A DNA stretch of 64,000 bases from Cunninghamia lanceolata (GCA_027924645.1 BSBN01001807.1:10434001-10498000), one strand, 5' to 3'; numbered from the stretch's first letter, positions 34,672-46,916 are shown. Notes: generated by a model not told the origin, from the sequence alone. Numbers and translations are program-made.

Positions 34672-36194
34672 TGACTGATCTATGACTACAAATGGATATA
34701 TTTTTATTCAAAATGATGGGAAATAACTTTTATGGTGAAATTGATGCTTGGCCTTATCAATTATAGGTTTGAGAGCACAAAGGAGCTTGTCGGAGCTAAT
34801 TGGAGCTGTCTTGGAGGATGAACACATAGAGGTACCCTGCTGACCTAGAGATGCAGAATCGACATTCTATCAACCAAATTGTTGTTGCACATACAAGGGA
34901 AAGTCAATATGATGTCCAAGATGATGGAGATGAGATACAAGAGCTAAAGACATACAAGATCAAGTCTACTTCATTGTTGTTCCTATAGATCCAGTCCAAT
35001 GTCCAAGACATGTTCACACTTGTCATAGCTGCCCCAATAGTCCAGTCATGCAATGATGATCCAGCAAGCATCTAGTTGGATACACTTTCACCAAAAATGT
35101 GCTACATACACCTCTTGATCTAGTTAGCACTTGAAATCTCGTGAATCCACATCAACTTATATTTCCAAGTGTCATGTGACTCCATTTTGGCTTTACTAGG
35201 CCTTGAAAATTGACTTTTCATAATGTACAACCAAATAGGTATCCATTTTTTCCAAATTCAATGTATTTGCAAGCTGTTTTTATCTTTTCTTAGAGGACAA
35301 AAGCACATCTGAAACTATAACTAACTATTGTATCTCATTAAATTCCATGTAATCTGGACCATTGTTGTTGAGTTAATCTCCACCATCCATTAAAGGGCCA
35401 TCATTTTCCATTAAAGGGCCTTGTCTATTAAAGGGCCATCATTTTCTTCTCATTGTAAGTAAGATTTAATAATGAATTGTTGAGACTCTACCAAAATATA
35501 GTCAATAAAAAGCAAGTTTTGCAGGCTGCTGGGAATTTGTGTTCATGTGTTCTCATTTTGGATTTCATGGTTCATGTCAATCTGAAATTAGTTGATATTT
35601 AGTTGCATTAGTGATTAATTCTTCATATATTTGATGGATTTCCTGTTCATACCATCAATGGCTTGCTGATTGTATGTCATTATGCATGGTTAGTTTGGGC
35701 ATATTTTATGAGATAAGTTTGATTGTATGATTTCATTGAGCTGTGCCAAGGATTGGGTGTTTGATGAACCCTCTACAATTTAAAAATCATTGCATTTCCT
35801 TAGAAGATTGCACAATCTCTATGGCATTGTGGACTACCTGGTTAAGCAAAGATCTGTTTATTATTGGGAATCTATCTATCTATGTGTTGATCATTTATGT
35901 AATTGTCTATAGGATTTCTCTTATCCCTCTTCTCTCCCCTCTTTACCTTTTGCATTTTATTTAGTCAAACTTTGTTAGGTTAGGTTATAAGCAACATCTG
36001 CATTACAAATTTGCTTAAAGAATCATAGGGTTTCTACATACATACTGCTATCATTTTCCACAAACACTGCATTTTATGTAAGACCCCTTGTTGGTATAGC
36101 TGGTACATTCCACTGAGACATTACAAGCATGTTAAGACCTAGTTGTATTATCCTTGGAATAGTCTTACCTAGGGTAGGATACTTTTCAAGAGAG
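34672..36194. other. Non-coding stretch
   Basis: No gene recognised. At about 35389-35455 the unit CCATTAAAGGGCCATCATTT is repeated three times with small changes. Positions 34770-34815 (CACAAAGGAGCTTGTCGGAG, GGAGCTGTCTTGGAGG) have the look of an LTR or retroelement leader, but I cannot assign a family. A 73-codon open frame at 35743 shows no family features. Confidence 0.4.
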
Positions 36195-36206
36195 GTGTGA
36201 TACCAA

Positions 36207-37075
36207 CAATCACACCTGTGTTGTTGCGTACTAAAAACACCATCAATGATATTATATATGGAAATCTAATTTCAACTATAAATATGATCTTAACCAATGT
36301 ATAACCAAATGGAGATTACAAGAAAATAAATCAGCAACACAAAAAATATGGAATAGAAGAAATAAGCACATAACACCATGTTTACATGGAGAAACTCCTT
36401 CGGGGAAAAACTCCACCAAGAAGATAGATCCAAGCATGTATTATCTTCAAAATAGAGATTACATACAATCCTTCCTTTCTCATGTTCAATCTTCACTCCT
36501 TCGGCACCTATAAACAAAGTTTTCACTCTAACTCATAATGTTTTTGTTCTACCATCATAACCCCTATTTATATAGCATTTTCACTTACTAAATGTGGCAT
36601 TCAAGTTGATTATCATATCCCAATGCCACCCATGGATAAATCCAAGCATTTAATGTATAAAACAAAGTAGGTCAAGTAACCTCATAACTCATCTCTTACA
36701 CATGGACAACTAATTTGTCCTTATGGATGCCTACTTTATCCTGTCTTGCAAGGCGGTTACTATCTTCATGTGAAGGTGTTATAACCAACAAAAAAATCAT
36801 CACAAGTGTCCAAAAAACCCCATGGGAGGTTGAATGCCCAAAACAACCTTAACCTCCAAGATTCTCTTTCAGTAAATGGCAACTTCATGCTAGTAAATAA
36901 TTAGTTACTGACTCCTTGTAAAAATTAATTACTGTACCAGTAAATCCTAATGGTAAAAACATTTAGTTCTGATGGTGATGGTGAATTCCTCATCACTTAT
37001 GAATGATTTACAAAGAATATTAGGAGTAATTAAATACATATAATTTACAAGGTTGATGGCACCTTAATTCCAACA
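36207..37075 (-). repeat. LTR on the minus strand, partner not found
   Basis: The minus strand starts TGTTGGAATTAAGGTGCC at 37075, very close to the start of the element A LTR. It carries the block GTTTTTCCCCGAAGGAGTTT (about 36396-36415), equivalent to that in element A. The inner end is placed at about 36207 because GTTGGTATCACACC follows there, a degenerate tRNA-Met primer site (36194-36207). I see no second copy in the window. The last five bases outside (CCATA, 37076-37080) equal the five bases before 32651. Confidence 0.55.
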
Positions 37076-37080
37076 CCATA

Positions 37081-37845
37081 GCAACTCATATATCACATTT
37101 TTACAAATTAAAAAACTTTCTTAACATTTAACAAAGCTTAACCCAAGGCTCTCAAATATAATACAAGACTCTTTTACACAAATTATTTCCTCTTGAATGA
37201 GGTTTCAAAATCTAAATTAGGAGATTCTTCTTCTTTCTTTACTACTTGACAAAACCTGCAAAACAAGAAACTCCAACCAAGCCAAGGAAGGTGCTCACCT
37301 CCTAACCATAGGCTTGTTCACAATCCACCCCCAAGCTAGGAGTTCATCTATGAAACCTAGGTCCACTTTACTCTCCCAAGGTTTGCACAAAACAATGGAT
37401 TCCATGGAAGGAAACCATTAGTAGGGAGAGTAAACTGGACATCTCTACCTTGGAGAAAATGATACCAATCTACTACCAAAACATAGCCACATTCCTCCAT
37501 TCTCCTTCAAGTCACCAAAGTAGCTCACACCCCAATATCATGACATAACACAATCCTTCCATTCTAATTCATCAAATGGCACTCATGCCAAAACAAGTAT
37601 ATATGGCACTCATGCCAAAACTCTCTCTCAAGAGAGTGATATTTTCCCAAGGAGGTTTACACCTCCCTCAACCCCTCACATAGGATGCTCTCATCCATGA
37701 GAGGAGATAGCCCAAAAACATAAATACTCTTAACCCCAACATAACACCAAAATAAATACAACAACAACAAAGGAGAAAAGAGAAGAAACCATCAACACAA
37801 AAACTTACAATCATTCATTCATTCAATACATATAAACACAAAATA
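37081..37845. other. Non-coding flank of element C
   Basis: No gene. The sequence is C/A-rich on the plus strand, with short repeats such as TATGGCACTCATGCCAAAAC (about 37591-37617). It continues at 61646 on the other side of element C. The joined sequence has the style of an LTR or retroelement leader, but its ends are not visible. Confidence 0.4.
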
Positions 37846-37850
37846 CTTAC

Positions 37851-38233
37851 TGTTGGTATGTGGCGACTGATCATGCAAATACTGTATAATTTTTTCCCCT
37901 TTTTTGCATGTTTGCGGGCGGTTGTTAATTTTTGTTAACCGACAAAAGAAAAATAACTTTGTAAAACCCTAATTCTAGTAGCTTCCGAAAAGCTTGTTAT
38001 AAGAGGTTGGGATGTATGTTGCAGGTGTGGAATTTATGACATTGCAATTTATTTTACACTGGATAATAAAATCATTGGACGACTGAATTTTTGTGGATGT
38101 AGCCCATTTTGGGTGAACCACGTTAAATTTATGCGTTGATCTTTTTTGTGTTATTCTTTATTGTTATAATTGGGTTATTTAATCTGCATATAATTGTTAG
38201 TGTTTATTGCTATGATCTTCCTGAATCCTAACA
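37851..38233 (+). repeat. Element C 5' LTR
   Basis: Starts TGTTGGTATGTGGCGACTG and ends CTGAATCCTAACA. It contains GGTGAACCACGTT (about 38113-38125), a block shared in style with the solo LTR at 34131. Confidence 0.9.
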
Positions 38234-38235
38234 AC

Positions 38236-38247
38236 TGGTATCAGAGC
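38236..38247 (+). other. Element C primer-binding site
   Basis: TGGTATCAGAGC, two bases after the 5' LTR, matching initiator tRNA-Met. Confidence 0.9.
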
Positions 38248-38318
38248 AGGTTGTGTTTGATTATTGTCTGCAGGAAGATCTCACAGCTAAGTGGGAGTCT
38301 CACAGTTAAGTGGGAGCA

Positions 38319-38595
38319 ATGGCAAATAAGGGTAAATTGAAGGTAGATAAATTCAATGGGTAGAACTATCAGTTATGGAAGATGTAGATGGAGGATTATC
38401 TCTATCAGAAGGATTTATGGAGGTTGTTGGAAGGAAAATCCAAGAAGCCAGCATCAATGACTGGTGAGGATTGGGAACTTCTAGATAGAAAGGCACTGGG
38501 AACCATTCGGTTGTGTCTGGCACCATCTGTGGTGTTTAATATAACAAAAGTGAAGACAACAAATGAATTTATGAAAGCTTTGGCTAAATTGTATA
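38319..38595 (+). pseudogene. Element C gag, 5' part
   Basis: ATG at 38319 (MANKGKLKVDKFNG), then a TAG (about 38361), NYQLWKM, another TAG (about 38385) and MEDYLYQKDLWRLLEGKSKK. The text stops at AKLY, where element D was inserted. The rest of gag resumes at 57472. Typical copia gag sequence; this half would encode the N-terminal capsid region. Confidence 0.85.
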
Positions 38596-39835
38596 TGTTT
38601 AGGGGAAAACTGGATTTGTTAATGTTCTAAATTTTAGATGTTTAAATCCACCTCTCCACTATACATTCAAGGATCTAAGGTTGTGTAACAAGCACTATCA
38701 TACCCTAGGTTACTTGCAAATGTAGGGAAACTTGGATTAGGGAATTTAATTATCAATTTTCCTTCTCTTATGCCCAATTGACCATTAAAACCCTAATTAT
38801 GTAAATGCGGCAACAAATTGACAAATGACGGAAAAAGCTCTTGCAGAGAAGAGTAAAATACCAAATCACAGAGTACCTATTTTTGAGGTTCTAAAATGGA
38901 ACAGTCAAGGACACTGGAGAGGGCACCCAAGTCCAAGGTACCAATTTCTTCGTAGAATCCAGACTTCCTTCTGACACTGATCAGCCCTGTAACTTTAGTT
39001 TCCTGAAACTTAGATGCAGAGGACACTAGAGCGAGCTCTCATGTCCTGGAAGTGCTCCTATGTCCTGCTTTTCTTCAGATCCTAAGTCCTTGATGCCTGC
39101 CAATCCTTCCTACAACTCCACTTTTCCCAAATACAACACCTATAACCTCCAATCACAAGACTTGGTTTGGGGGTTGTGGTGTTTAGAGGTTTGCCTTAGT
39201 CAAGCCCCGGAGGACACTTAAGTCTCCAAACACTGTTGTCAGATAAAGAGTGTGTTCCCTTCTGAGGCAGAGGCAGAAACCAGAGGAATCAATGATGAAA
39301 ACACAATATAATTTCACCTTGTAGTGAATCTCTCATGGGCGGAAGATGCTCCTCATTCCATGAGGAAATTGATGCTCAAATCTACAAATATCAACACACA
39401 ATACACACAAATCTGCTCTTGCAACACAATGAAAGTCTTGAATCACCTTGAGAACACGTGAACATCACAATTGCCATCTAGTCTACAAATGAATGCCTAA
39501 GAATGCTTATATATGCAACTATAAGCACTCCTGCGAAGATTTTAAAAATCAAAACTTATTGTGTCAGCAAAAGGACCAAATAATGGTCATAAACTGACAC
39601 CCAGAAATTAGGGCTGCCCCAAAATAGGGTAGGACTAGGGTGCCCAAGTCCTCCCCCCTATTTTGGGTAGGGTACAGCTCAAGGGGTCCTCCTAAGTCAA
39701 CTTTGCCATGAAACCTAGGCCTCATTCCATCGGGATGCCAAAATCTGAACTAAGATGTCCTAAATGCATGCAAAAGACTCGAGAGCTAAACCTTATGAGG
39801 GAAAAGCCCCCAAGGGGACATTTTCTAACATTACA
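38596..39835 (-). repeat. Element D 3' LTR
   Basis: Plus-strand ends are TGTTTAGGGGAAAAC and TAACATTACA. It contains a perfect 12-base inverted repeat CCCAAAATAGGG (39618-39629) / CCCTATTTTGGG (39656-39667) with a second pair AGGACT/AGTCCT inside it. Confidence 0.85.
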
Positions 39836-39850
39836 TTTAGCCCCCACTTT
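39836..39850 (-). other. Element D polypurine tract
   Basis: AAAGTGGGGGCTAAA on the minus strand directly precedes the 3' LTR; it fixes the orientation. The primer-binding site at the other end is not clear: the minus strand reads TGGTGAACTCGTG next to the LTR. Confidence 0.75.
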
Positions 39851-41628
39851 AATGTATGTATAAACGCAAGGCCAATACATGCATTAAAGTAAGGTCACAA
39901 ACACAACAAACACACCAAGCACGGAGAAGACATGCCAATCACATAGAAGACAGTAATAGGCATGCAAAACATAAAGAAGATAGTTACAGTCACACAGAAC
40001 ACAGAGAAGACAGTTAATGAATAGAAGACACATCAATGCATGGAAGACAAGCATGATTTTCTTTTCTTTTCTTTTTCTCATATATATGAAATGCAGATGC
40101 AAGTACTGGAAAGTAAACAAACCTCCCATAATATAGGATGCACTACCTTAGGGTGTAGGTCTCTATATATATGGGGCACCGCACACACAAGACATGCAAA
40201 ACCTCCCAAAATGTAGGATGCATATGGGGCAACAAACATGCCACACAAAACAAGCACACCAAAACACACACACTTGAAGATACAGAGAAAACATGGCAGA
40301 CAAGCGATGGTGTGCTCCCTATTTCTAGGCTCATCACCATCTCAGGCACGTTACAGGCACACACCGATGATTGGGCTTCACCACAACAATACCAAAGACA
40401 CACTTAAGGGTTGAGTTAGTCACAGAACCGATCCCCCCCTTCGTAGAGGACTTTTGAAAATGCAAAACCACCCATGTCACAGAGACGCCTTATAGTGAAA
40501 AGGAAGCATGGCATACCACACCACCCGCATCACGGAGATGCCTTATAGTGAAAAGGAGGTATGAGCTCAAAAGTATACAACCCCACCTGCATCACGAACA
40601 TGCCTTATAGTGAAAAGGAGGTATATGCAATAGATTTCAAGATAGATTAGTTGATTGCAAACAAACTCAGGATGCAGGAAGTACTCATCGTACTAGTCTG
40701 CACCTGAGGACAAGCACATTGCTAACATCTACAACAGACAGCTTACCTTATATATGCCCCCACCTTAAAGTGGTTGATATCAGTTATCGATATCAGGCAT
40801 GTTAAGGTAGGAGGAAAAAGGGAACATAGACTTTTGCAAAGCCCATGCCCCCCAGAGGTGACATGTACTTTACGATCACCAAATGTTCCCACAAAAACAT
40901 CCTTGCAAGAAACATGTTAGTGTCTATGGAATCATGATAAACAACAACATCAATGCAAATGATAACCTACACAAAGAGCCAAGGTTATACAATGAATCTG
41001 GAGTTCAAGGATAACCATAGGGCTATATCATGAAGCTCTCTTAATCGAGTACCACCAAGGCTAGATTCAAAGACAAACAAAGGTGCACGAAGCAATAGTA
41101 TTGTTAAGGTTTGTAAATGCAACAAAAACATCATCAAATTCACTATGCAGAAAGCACGAGTGCTTCCACTAGCCATGTTTCAGATAAGATATACAACCCC
41201 ATCATCGTATTAGGAACTAAGTCCATTTGTTGATTGCTCTCGAAAGGGACACTAGGTCTACATTAGTATAAATGTTTGTTGTCATCCGCCCACTAGATGG
41301 AAACACTAGAGGAAGGGAAACAATAAATAAGAGAGGAGAAACAAGTTTCTTAGGGACAATCATGTAGGAGGGTGCCCCCAGGTCACCAACCATGATGCTA
41401 TGTCTGTAAGACACAACACACAACAATGAAATCAGAGAGAGAAGTAATATAGAAGAATGATGATACAAATAGAGGAAGGACACAACAGAGGCAGTCTCCT
41501 GGTATCCCAGACCTTACAAGAGAATCAAGGGTCATCCCAAGAGGCCTAAACAACATATAACACATCACAGGGGAAACACATCATGAGAGAAATAAAGGGT
41601 TAGAAATATTTACCTGGTAGCACCATCG
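39851..41628 (-). other. Element D non-coding interior
   Basis: Between the protease region and the polypurine tract there are 1.8 kb without a recognisable domain. At 40465-40630 a unit with CATCACGGAGATG and CCTTATAGTGAAAAGGAGG is present three times, with copies of the latter at 40488, 40541 and 40603. The minus-strand frames here are short and Cys/Leu-rich and look like chance. Confidence 0.5.
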
Positions 41629-41889
41629 TTAAGAACGTACACATTTAGGATATCTCTCATGTTGTTTTGATCTTGTAGAACTAACATTAAATTTAGGATG
41701 ACGAGAAGCTTTCTTTTCTTTAAAAGGATTATATCCAATGCCACTTAAGTAATGTGTTGAAGTGGATTCTATAGATACTCTAATTCCTTGTTGATTTACA
41801 CCACATCTCTTACCTACATAGTCATTATGTTTGTACAAAATTTTAAATCCCCGACCATATAGAGAGTCTAGTTCCTTAGAAGAAGGCAA
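41629..41889 (-). pseudogene. Element D G-patch-like segment
   Basis: About 86 codons in another frame, 220 bases after the protease. GRGFKILYKHNDYVGKRCGV followed by NQQGI resembles a G-patch, a glycine-rich RNA-binding motif found after the protease in some retroviruses and plant gypsy elements. Several glycines of the motif are kept. It ends at a stop in 41629-41631. The assignment rests on spacing and glycines only. Confidence 0.45.
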
Positions 41890-42110
41890 GGCCTCATAGG
41901 TATCATAATTTGTAGTATAAGTAGGGTATTGTCTTTATTTTCAACTAAGGAAAGTTTTTTTTTCTAAGATGTTTCAAAAGATGGTTTAGACGAGATCAAT
42001 GCGACTTTTGATGTGTTGAGGTTATTAAGTTTATATTCCCCTACATCACAAGGATTAAAATTTAATGGACCCCAATCATCATCAACAAGTGCATTCGATG
42101 GTTGAGGGTC

Positions 42111-43553
42111 TTACACAACATTATCCATGGCTAGAGGCATTGATGAACCAGTTTGTAAACTATTTAAGATCATATGATTGTAAATTGGTTTTTGATTTTC
42201 AATGTGTAAGCAGTTAGTTGGTTCAGGATTGGCATGAATAGTATGAAGTTTAGATTTGAATATAAATTTGATTGAACGATGGAAGGTGGAAGGAACTACC
42301 CCCAATGCATGAATCCAAGGTCTACCAAGAATCATGTTGTAAGATAAAGACCAAGGCATGACATGAATCAGGGTAGGCACAAGCATAGGTCCTACTTGTA
42401 TAGGTAGAGTTATAGTGCCCACAGATTGTCGTCCAACATTATCAAAGCCATGAATGCCAATGCTGTTTGGTGTGATTTGAGTGTCAACCTTGATTTTGTG
42501 TAGTAGGCCAATGCTACAAACATTAAGAGCTGATCCATTGTCAATCATAACTTGTTTTACCAATGTTTTGTTTATTTTGACAAAGATTATAAGAGGATCA
42601 TATCGGTTTTGAACTTCAATTGACGGTAATTCTTGTGGTTGAAAGAGAATATCTATTTTTGTCACATGCATACTATCCAATATGACTGCTACATCATTCA
42701 TCTTAACAGCAGGTGGCACAATCACCTTTTGTAAAGCTTCTTAGAGCATTCCATGGTATGTAGGCGATGTTTGTATCAAATCCCAAAGAGAGATCTTAGC
42801 CTGAGTAGCATGAATCTGTTTGACAAGATCATACTCTTGACCACTTTTATGAGTAGGACGAGGTGGTGGAGGGAGCATAGGTTGAGAACATGGAAGAGAA
42901 ATAGGCACATGTAGAGCTTGGTTACTTTGCTTTCTATTATGAGTGTTGTATGTGTGAGCAATCACATTGTAGTGTGGTTGTTGTAACACATTTTTAACAC
43001 CTTGAACTGTAATCACCAGTTTTAAGCAAAAGGGTGCACTAAGTGCCCCTCAAACAATCATTTAAGGAATATTTCTATGAAGTCTATTAATGATTATTGA
43101 ATTAACATTGTTTCCCTCTTGATTGTACCCAACATCCATCCCTAAAGTATTTAATGTGAGAGACCTTTTCTCATCAACTAATGTTACATCTTGGCTAGGG
43201 AGAGCAATGGGATGAGATGAAGGTACATCATCATCATCATACTCTGTGGCGAAAAAGGGCTTTTCATTCTCATCTTTCTCATGGGTGTTCTTAGAGAAAA
43301 TTTTGGTTAAATTTTCTAATATCAAAGGATATTCCCCTATGAGTAAAGTGAAGCTACTAAAATCATGTATATAAAAAAGTAATTGCAACTCATATGTAGA
43401 ACATATAGAAGCATCAATACCACTGATATAAGCTATGTGTTCTAGAACATGAGGATTCTCATTAGTGAAATTAGCAAAATTTTCAAAATCTAGGATATAC
43501 TCATGTAAAGATTTCAGAGATGAATAACATGAAGATGACATAATGAGGTGCAA
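42111..43553 (-). pseudogene. Element D gag-like region and aspartic protease
   Basis: One frame from 43553 to 42111, broken by TAA at 43062-43064 and 42741-42743. The first part (MHLIMSSSCYSSLKSLHEYI...) is not recognised. The second (to 42741) has a Pro-rich stretch followed by YDLVKQIHATQAKISLWDLI, a segment typical of the gag-protease linker of Tat-like gypsy elements. The third (from 42725) is a retroviral-type aspartic protease with IDNGSALNVC (catalytic D62 of that part, codon 42540-42542) and the downstream MILGRPWIHALGVVPSTFH flap/C-terminal motif. The protease would cut the polyprotein. No RT follows. Confidence 0.75.
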
Positions 43554-44558
43554 AATTAGAATTTAAAAGTTTTTCAAATTTGATGCAAAAGACAAATGCA
43601 AAACTATATGCAAAATGACCTAAAATGCTTGATTTTTTGTACTTTTTCAATGTAAATATATGAAGGAAAAGGTGTTGTAAGGATTTTTATCAGGGGAAAA
43701 AAATAATATCAATAATATCAGTCACCTCAATCCATAAAATTGATCACAACATGATTGGAGTGCAAACTAGGTCAAACCCTAGGGCAAAAATAGCTAAAAT
43801 GTGTAGTTTTTCACCAAATTTTCACTACAAGAGCCCGTTAAAAGGGTTTTGTGAAGATTTTTAGGAGGGAAATAAAATGATTACCCTGATAACAGAAAAT
43901 TAGAATGAAAATACCTTTCACAACACATCTATGGTGCAAGTTTATAAAGTTGATAAGGCCAAATTTAGTGAAAATCCTTGTTTTTGAAGCCCTAGGTTTG
44001 AGATCTTGGGACAAAATGCTATGTGAATGTTTTGAAGTATGATTTATGATGGAAATTAAATACTTTCATATCTAAAAATTATTTTTAATATTGAACAAGC
44101 AAAATGTCCATGTAAATTTAATGAAAATGCATCAAAATTGCTAGTTTTTGTTGAAATTTTCTATGCAAAATTGCAAATATTTTAAATCTAAATACAAATT
44201 TACACTAAAATGCAAGACTAAATCCAAATGAAAATTTGAATGAGCCTCTAAAATCAGTAGAAAAATCTAAGAAAAGATTTTCCCTACTAACCCAAGATTT
44301 TAGAATTACTAGGTTATATCAAAATTGTCAAAATTTCCACAAAACCTTAGCAATTAAATGATAAAAATGCAATACAAATTTCTAAATTTTTGTGTTTTTC
44401 TATAGTTTATATCAGATTTGATGCAAAAATCATGAATTAGAAAAATTTAGAAAGAATTGATGCTATTTAGTAAGCCAAACAATGCAATTTTTTTGTATTT
44501 TCCAAATTTATTAATTTTTTTGAATTTTTCTCAATGCAATAAAATGAATGACTATATG
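43554..44558 (-). other. Element D leader, interrupted by E
   Basis: About 1 kb of AT-rich sequence between the first ATG of D and the insertion point of E. It continues for 85 bases at 56142-56226 on the far side. No coding content is visible; several in-register TTTTTGTATTTT-type runs occur. Confidence 0.5.
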
Positions 44559-44943
44559 TGTTGGTAATAATTTATGTTCAAGGTTTTTGGCCAGGTCCCC
44601 TCCTTAAAATCCAAAATTTCCTAAGTGTTGGACCTTCTCAGTGTTTTTCAGCATCATCATGATATTCTAGAGGAGGGTTGTCTTCATCATCATGTTTTTA
44701 GGAGTATCCCCCTGATATTCCTTGCATGGGTCATTTCTTGTCATGACCGGATATCCTGTGGGGGCTTCATGTTTTTGCCAGCCCGACATCTTGCCTGGGG
44801 GTCATCATATTTGAACATCAGGTGATCTTCATTAAGATCACCCCAATATTGGTTTATCACCTTATATTTTTTCTTATCAGCTACATGATTTTCAATTGTT
44901 GGGGCGATATGTCCTTCAGCTTCATCATTTTCTAAGGACGGGG

Positions 44944-45260
44944 TGATATTTCCAAATATCAGGTATGATCTAACATCACCTTGATGTTTCATGGAGTTAC
45001 AGTGCTACCTGATATTCTTGCAGGGGGTGATATTTCAAACATCTGGTGATCTTCCAAATATCACCCTACCCCGATATGATGATGATGTCACCCCGATCTT
45101 TCAAAGGGGTCATTTTCTAAGTTGTTCAATCCAACCTAATGTTCTTTGAGTTAAAGAGGTCATCATCATCATCCGATCTATAGTGCATCATGATATTTTG
45201 TGTGGGGGGTGATATTCCAAAATATCAGGTTATCTTACTAATATCACCCCGGCGCCAATA
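44944..45260. repeat. TGATATT/AATATCA inverted pairs in the E LTR
   Basis: TGATATTTCCAAATATCA at 44944-44961 is a perfect inverted repeat with a 2-base centre. Similar pairs occur at 45210-45227 and, less perfectly, at 45027-45065. The heptamer also appears singly as GATATTC, CCCGATAT and AATATCACCCC through the block. The 3' LTR shows the same arrangement around 54210-54520. Confidence 0.6.
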
Positions 45261-45264
45261 TGGC

Positions 45265-45487
45265 GATGACGTCATCCGGATATGAGAAGGGCGCGGTATG
45301 CAGACGGATGATGGTGACATCATCAGGACATGATGGTGACGTCATCAAGATTTTTGAGGACATGCAAGATTTTCATTGGCCAGACATTTGATATCGGCCA
45401 AGAAGGAGGATTTTCCTCCGATGCATTAGGCTATGCTGATGAAGGCAATTATCATGCAAGTGATATTGCGATGTGATGCTGACGTCA
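45265..45487. promoter_or_regulatory. Cluster of TGACGTCA palindromes in the E LTR
   Basis: TGACGTCA occurs at 45265-45272, 45337-45344 and 45480-45487, with a related GTGACATCATC at about 45313. In the 3' LTR the first and third are kept (54532-54539 and 54723-54730), and the second is lost with the 22-base indel. This palindrome is a known binding site of plant bZIP factors of the TGA/CREB-like type. A role as LTR enhancer is inference from position (upstream half of the LTR) and clustering. Confidence 0.5.
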
Positions 45488-46916
45488 GGGTGATATTTTA
45501 TGTGTGCGGATATCATACTGCTAGAGGATGAGGATGATGAAGGTTTATACTAGTGTCGTCGGGAGCAAAAAAACCGACATCATATATGCTCGTGACCTAG
45601 TATATAGAGTGTTGAAAAGGTTACTGCACGGTGCATGTGGGATAATTGTTATCCTGCATATTTTCAAATATCATGAAGAGGTATTTTGGCGGGAAACAGT
45701 TGCGATGCACTATTTGATGTTTTCCCGATGGCTGCGAGGTGGATGGACATTAATGGCGGTTGTTGCAGAGGTATGGGCGATGGCGTGGATGGATCCAGTA
45801 CCCGACTGAAGTTATACATCCATGACTGGTGGCTCATGGCTCGAGAACCTCTTCTATCCCCTCTTCCACCTGCTGCATTCAATGCGTTGAGCGCCATTTT
45901 TCTGATACTATGTATGTGGCGGGATTTTTGGTCAACCATGTAATTAATGCTGAGTGTACCTTCCTCGCTGTATTTAGGGGACTATGTGACTCATTTGGGG
46001 TTGTTGAAAGTTGAACATTTTTGGCTCTGTAATGCAATACAGCTGATTTGGTTGCTCTGTGCAGCAAAACTTGTGAGTTTATGTATCTCCTGTTGTATGT
46101 TTTTGCATGAATCCACTGATTTCATGGTTAATCCTATATGAGTAATGCTATGTTTGCATGTGTTTTGTTAATTCTGTCTCCAGTATTGCATGTATCTTTC
46201 TTCTGAGTCTGGATATTTAAGGAATGTCTAAGATTCTAGAACATAGAATTCCTGTGTTGAATGTTTGATCTCTTAACTTCTGCTCAAGGGGTGGATTAAA
46301 TTGTTCTCAGATTGAATATTGGGAAGGATATACTGCAATAGGGATGCCATAAGTATAGATAGCTTAACACTTTGTATTGGGAGATATCTGTAAGGTAGGT
46401 ATCATATGTATCCCCCTGAAATCCAGTTTTAGTTGTTCATGCTGATCATTCACAGGTGTATGTCTACTGACTCCAAGCCCTGGATAGGCACTGATCTAGC
46501 TTTGTGTTTGTGTTATATACCATGTCCAGCTTTGCATCCAAGTATAAAATCAAAATCAAAACTCCAAAACAACCATTAGGACAGTAGAATTAGTTTTAGG
46601 ATCCAAGTCCTCTGTCTACAATTGCAAATAAGCCCAAAGCTAGCCCCTTTGCTCTTATCTTACAGTTTTGGTCTACTTACAGGAGGACTTATCTACTTTT
46701 TGTCAGCATCCTAGCCTTTATATGCATATCCTCACGGATGTTGAGTAGGGAATACCCCCTAGGTTTTGCAGAGCCTGAAGAAGAAGAGGAGATAAAATAT
46801 AGAGTCTATCTCCTACACTGTTGGCCCTTGGCCCAGAGATCCTGTTGATCATTGATGGCTACCTTGTAGGGAAATCTGGGAGTAAGCATCCAGTCTGGGA
46901 AAAAACCAACAAAAAA

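Larger units (their letters stand above)
44559..46911 (+). repeat. Element E 5' LTR
   Basis: Starts TGTTGGTAATAATTTATG and ends GGGAAAAAACCAACA. The first 1 kb is full of TGATATT/AATATCA inverted pairs and TGACGTCA palindromes, listed separately. Relative to the 3' LTR it has an extra 22 bases near 45325-45346 and 12 bases near 45597-45609. Confidence 0.92.

Noticed and set aside
40465..40630. CRISPR-like array
   Set aside because: Only three diverged copies with unequal spacing (53 and 62 bases) inside a plant retroelement; it is a short tandem repeat.
45528..46141. Open frames in the LTRs of element E (repeated at 54796-55373)
   Set aside because: They occur in both LTRs and in several overlapping frames with no family motifs; open by composition.
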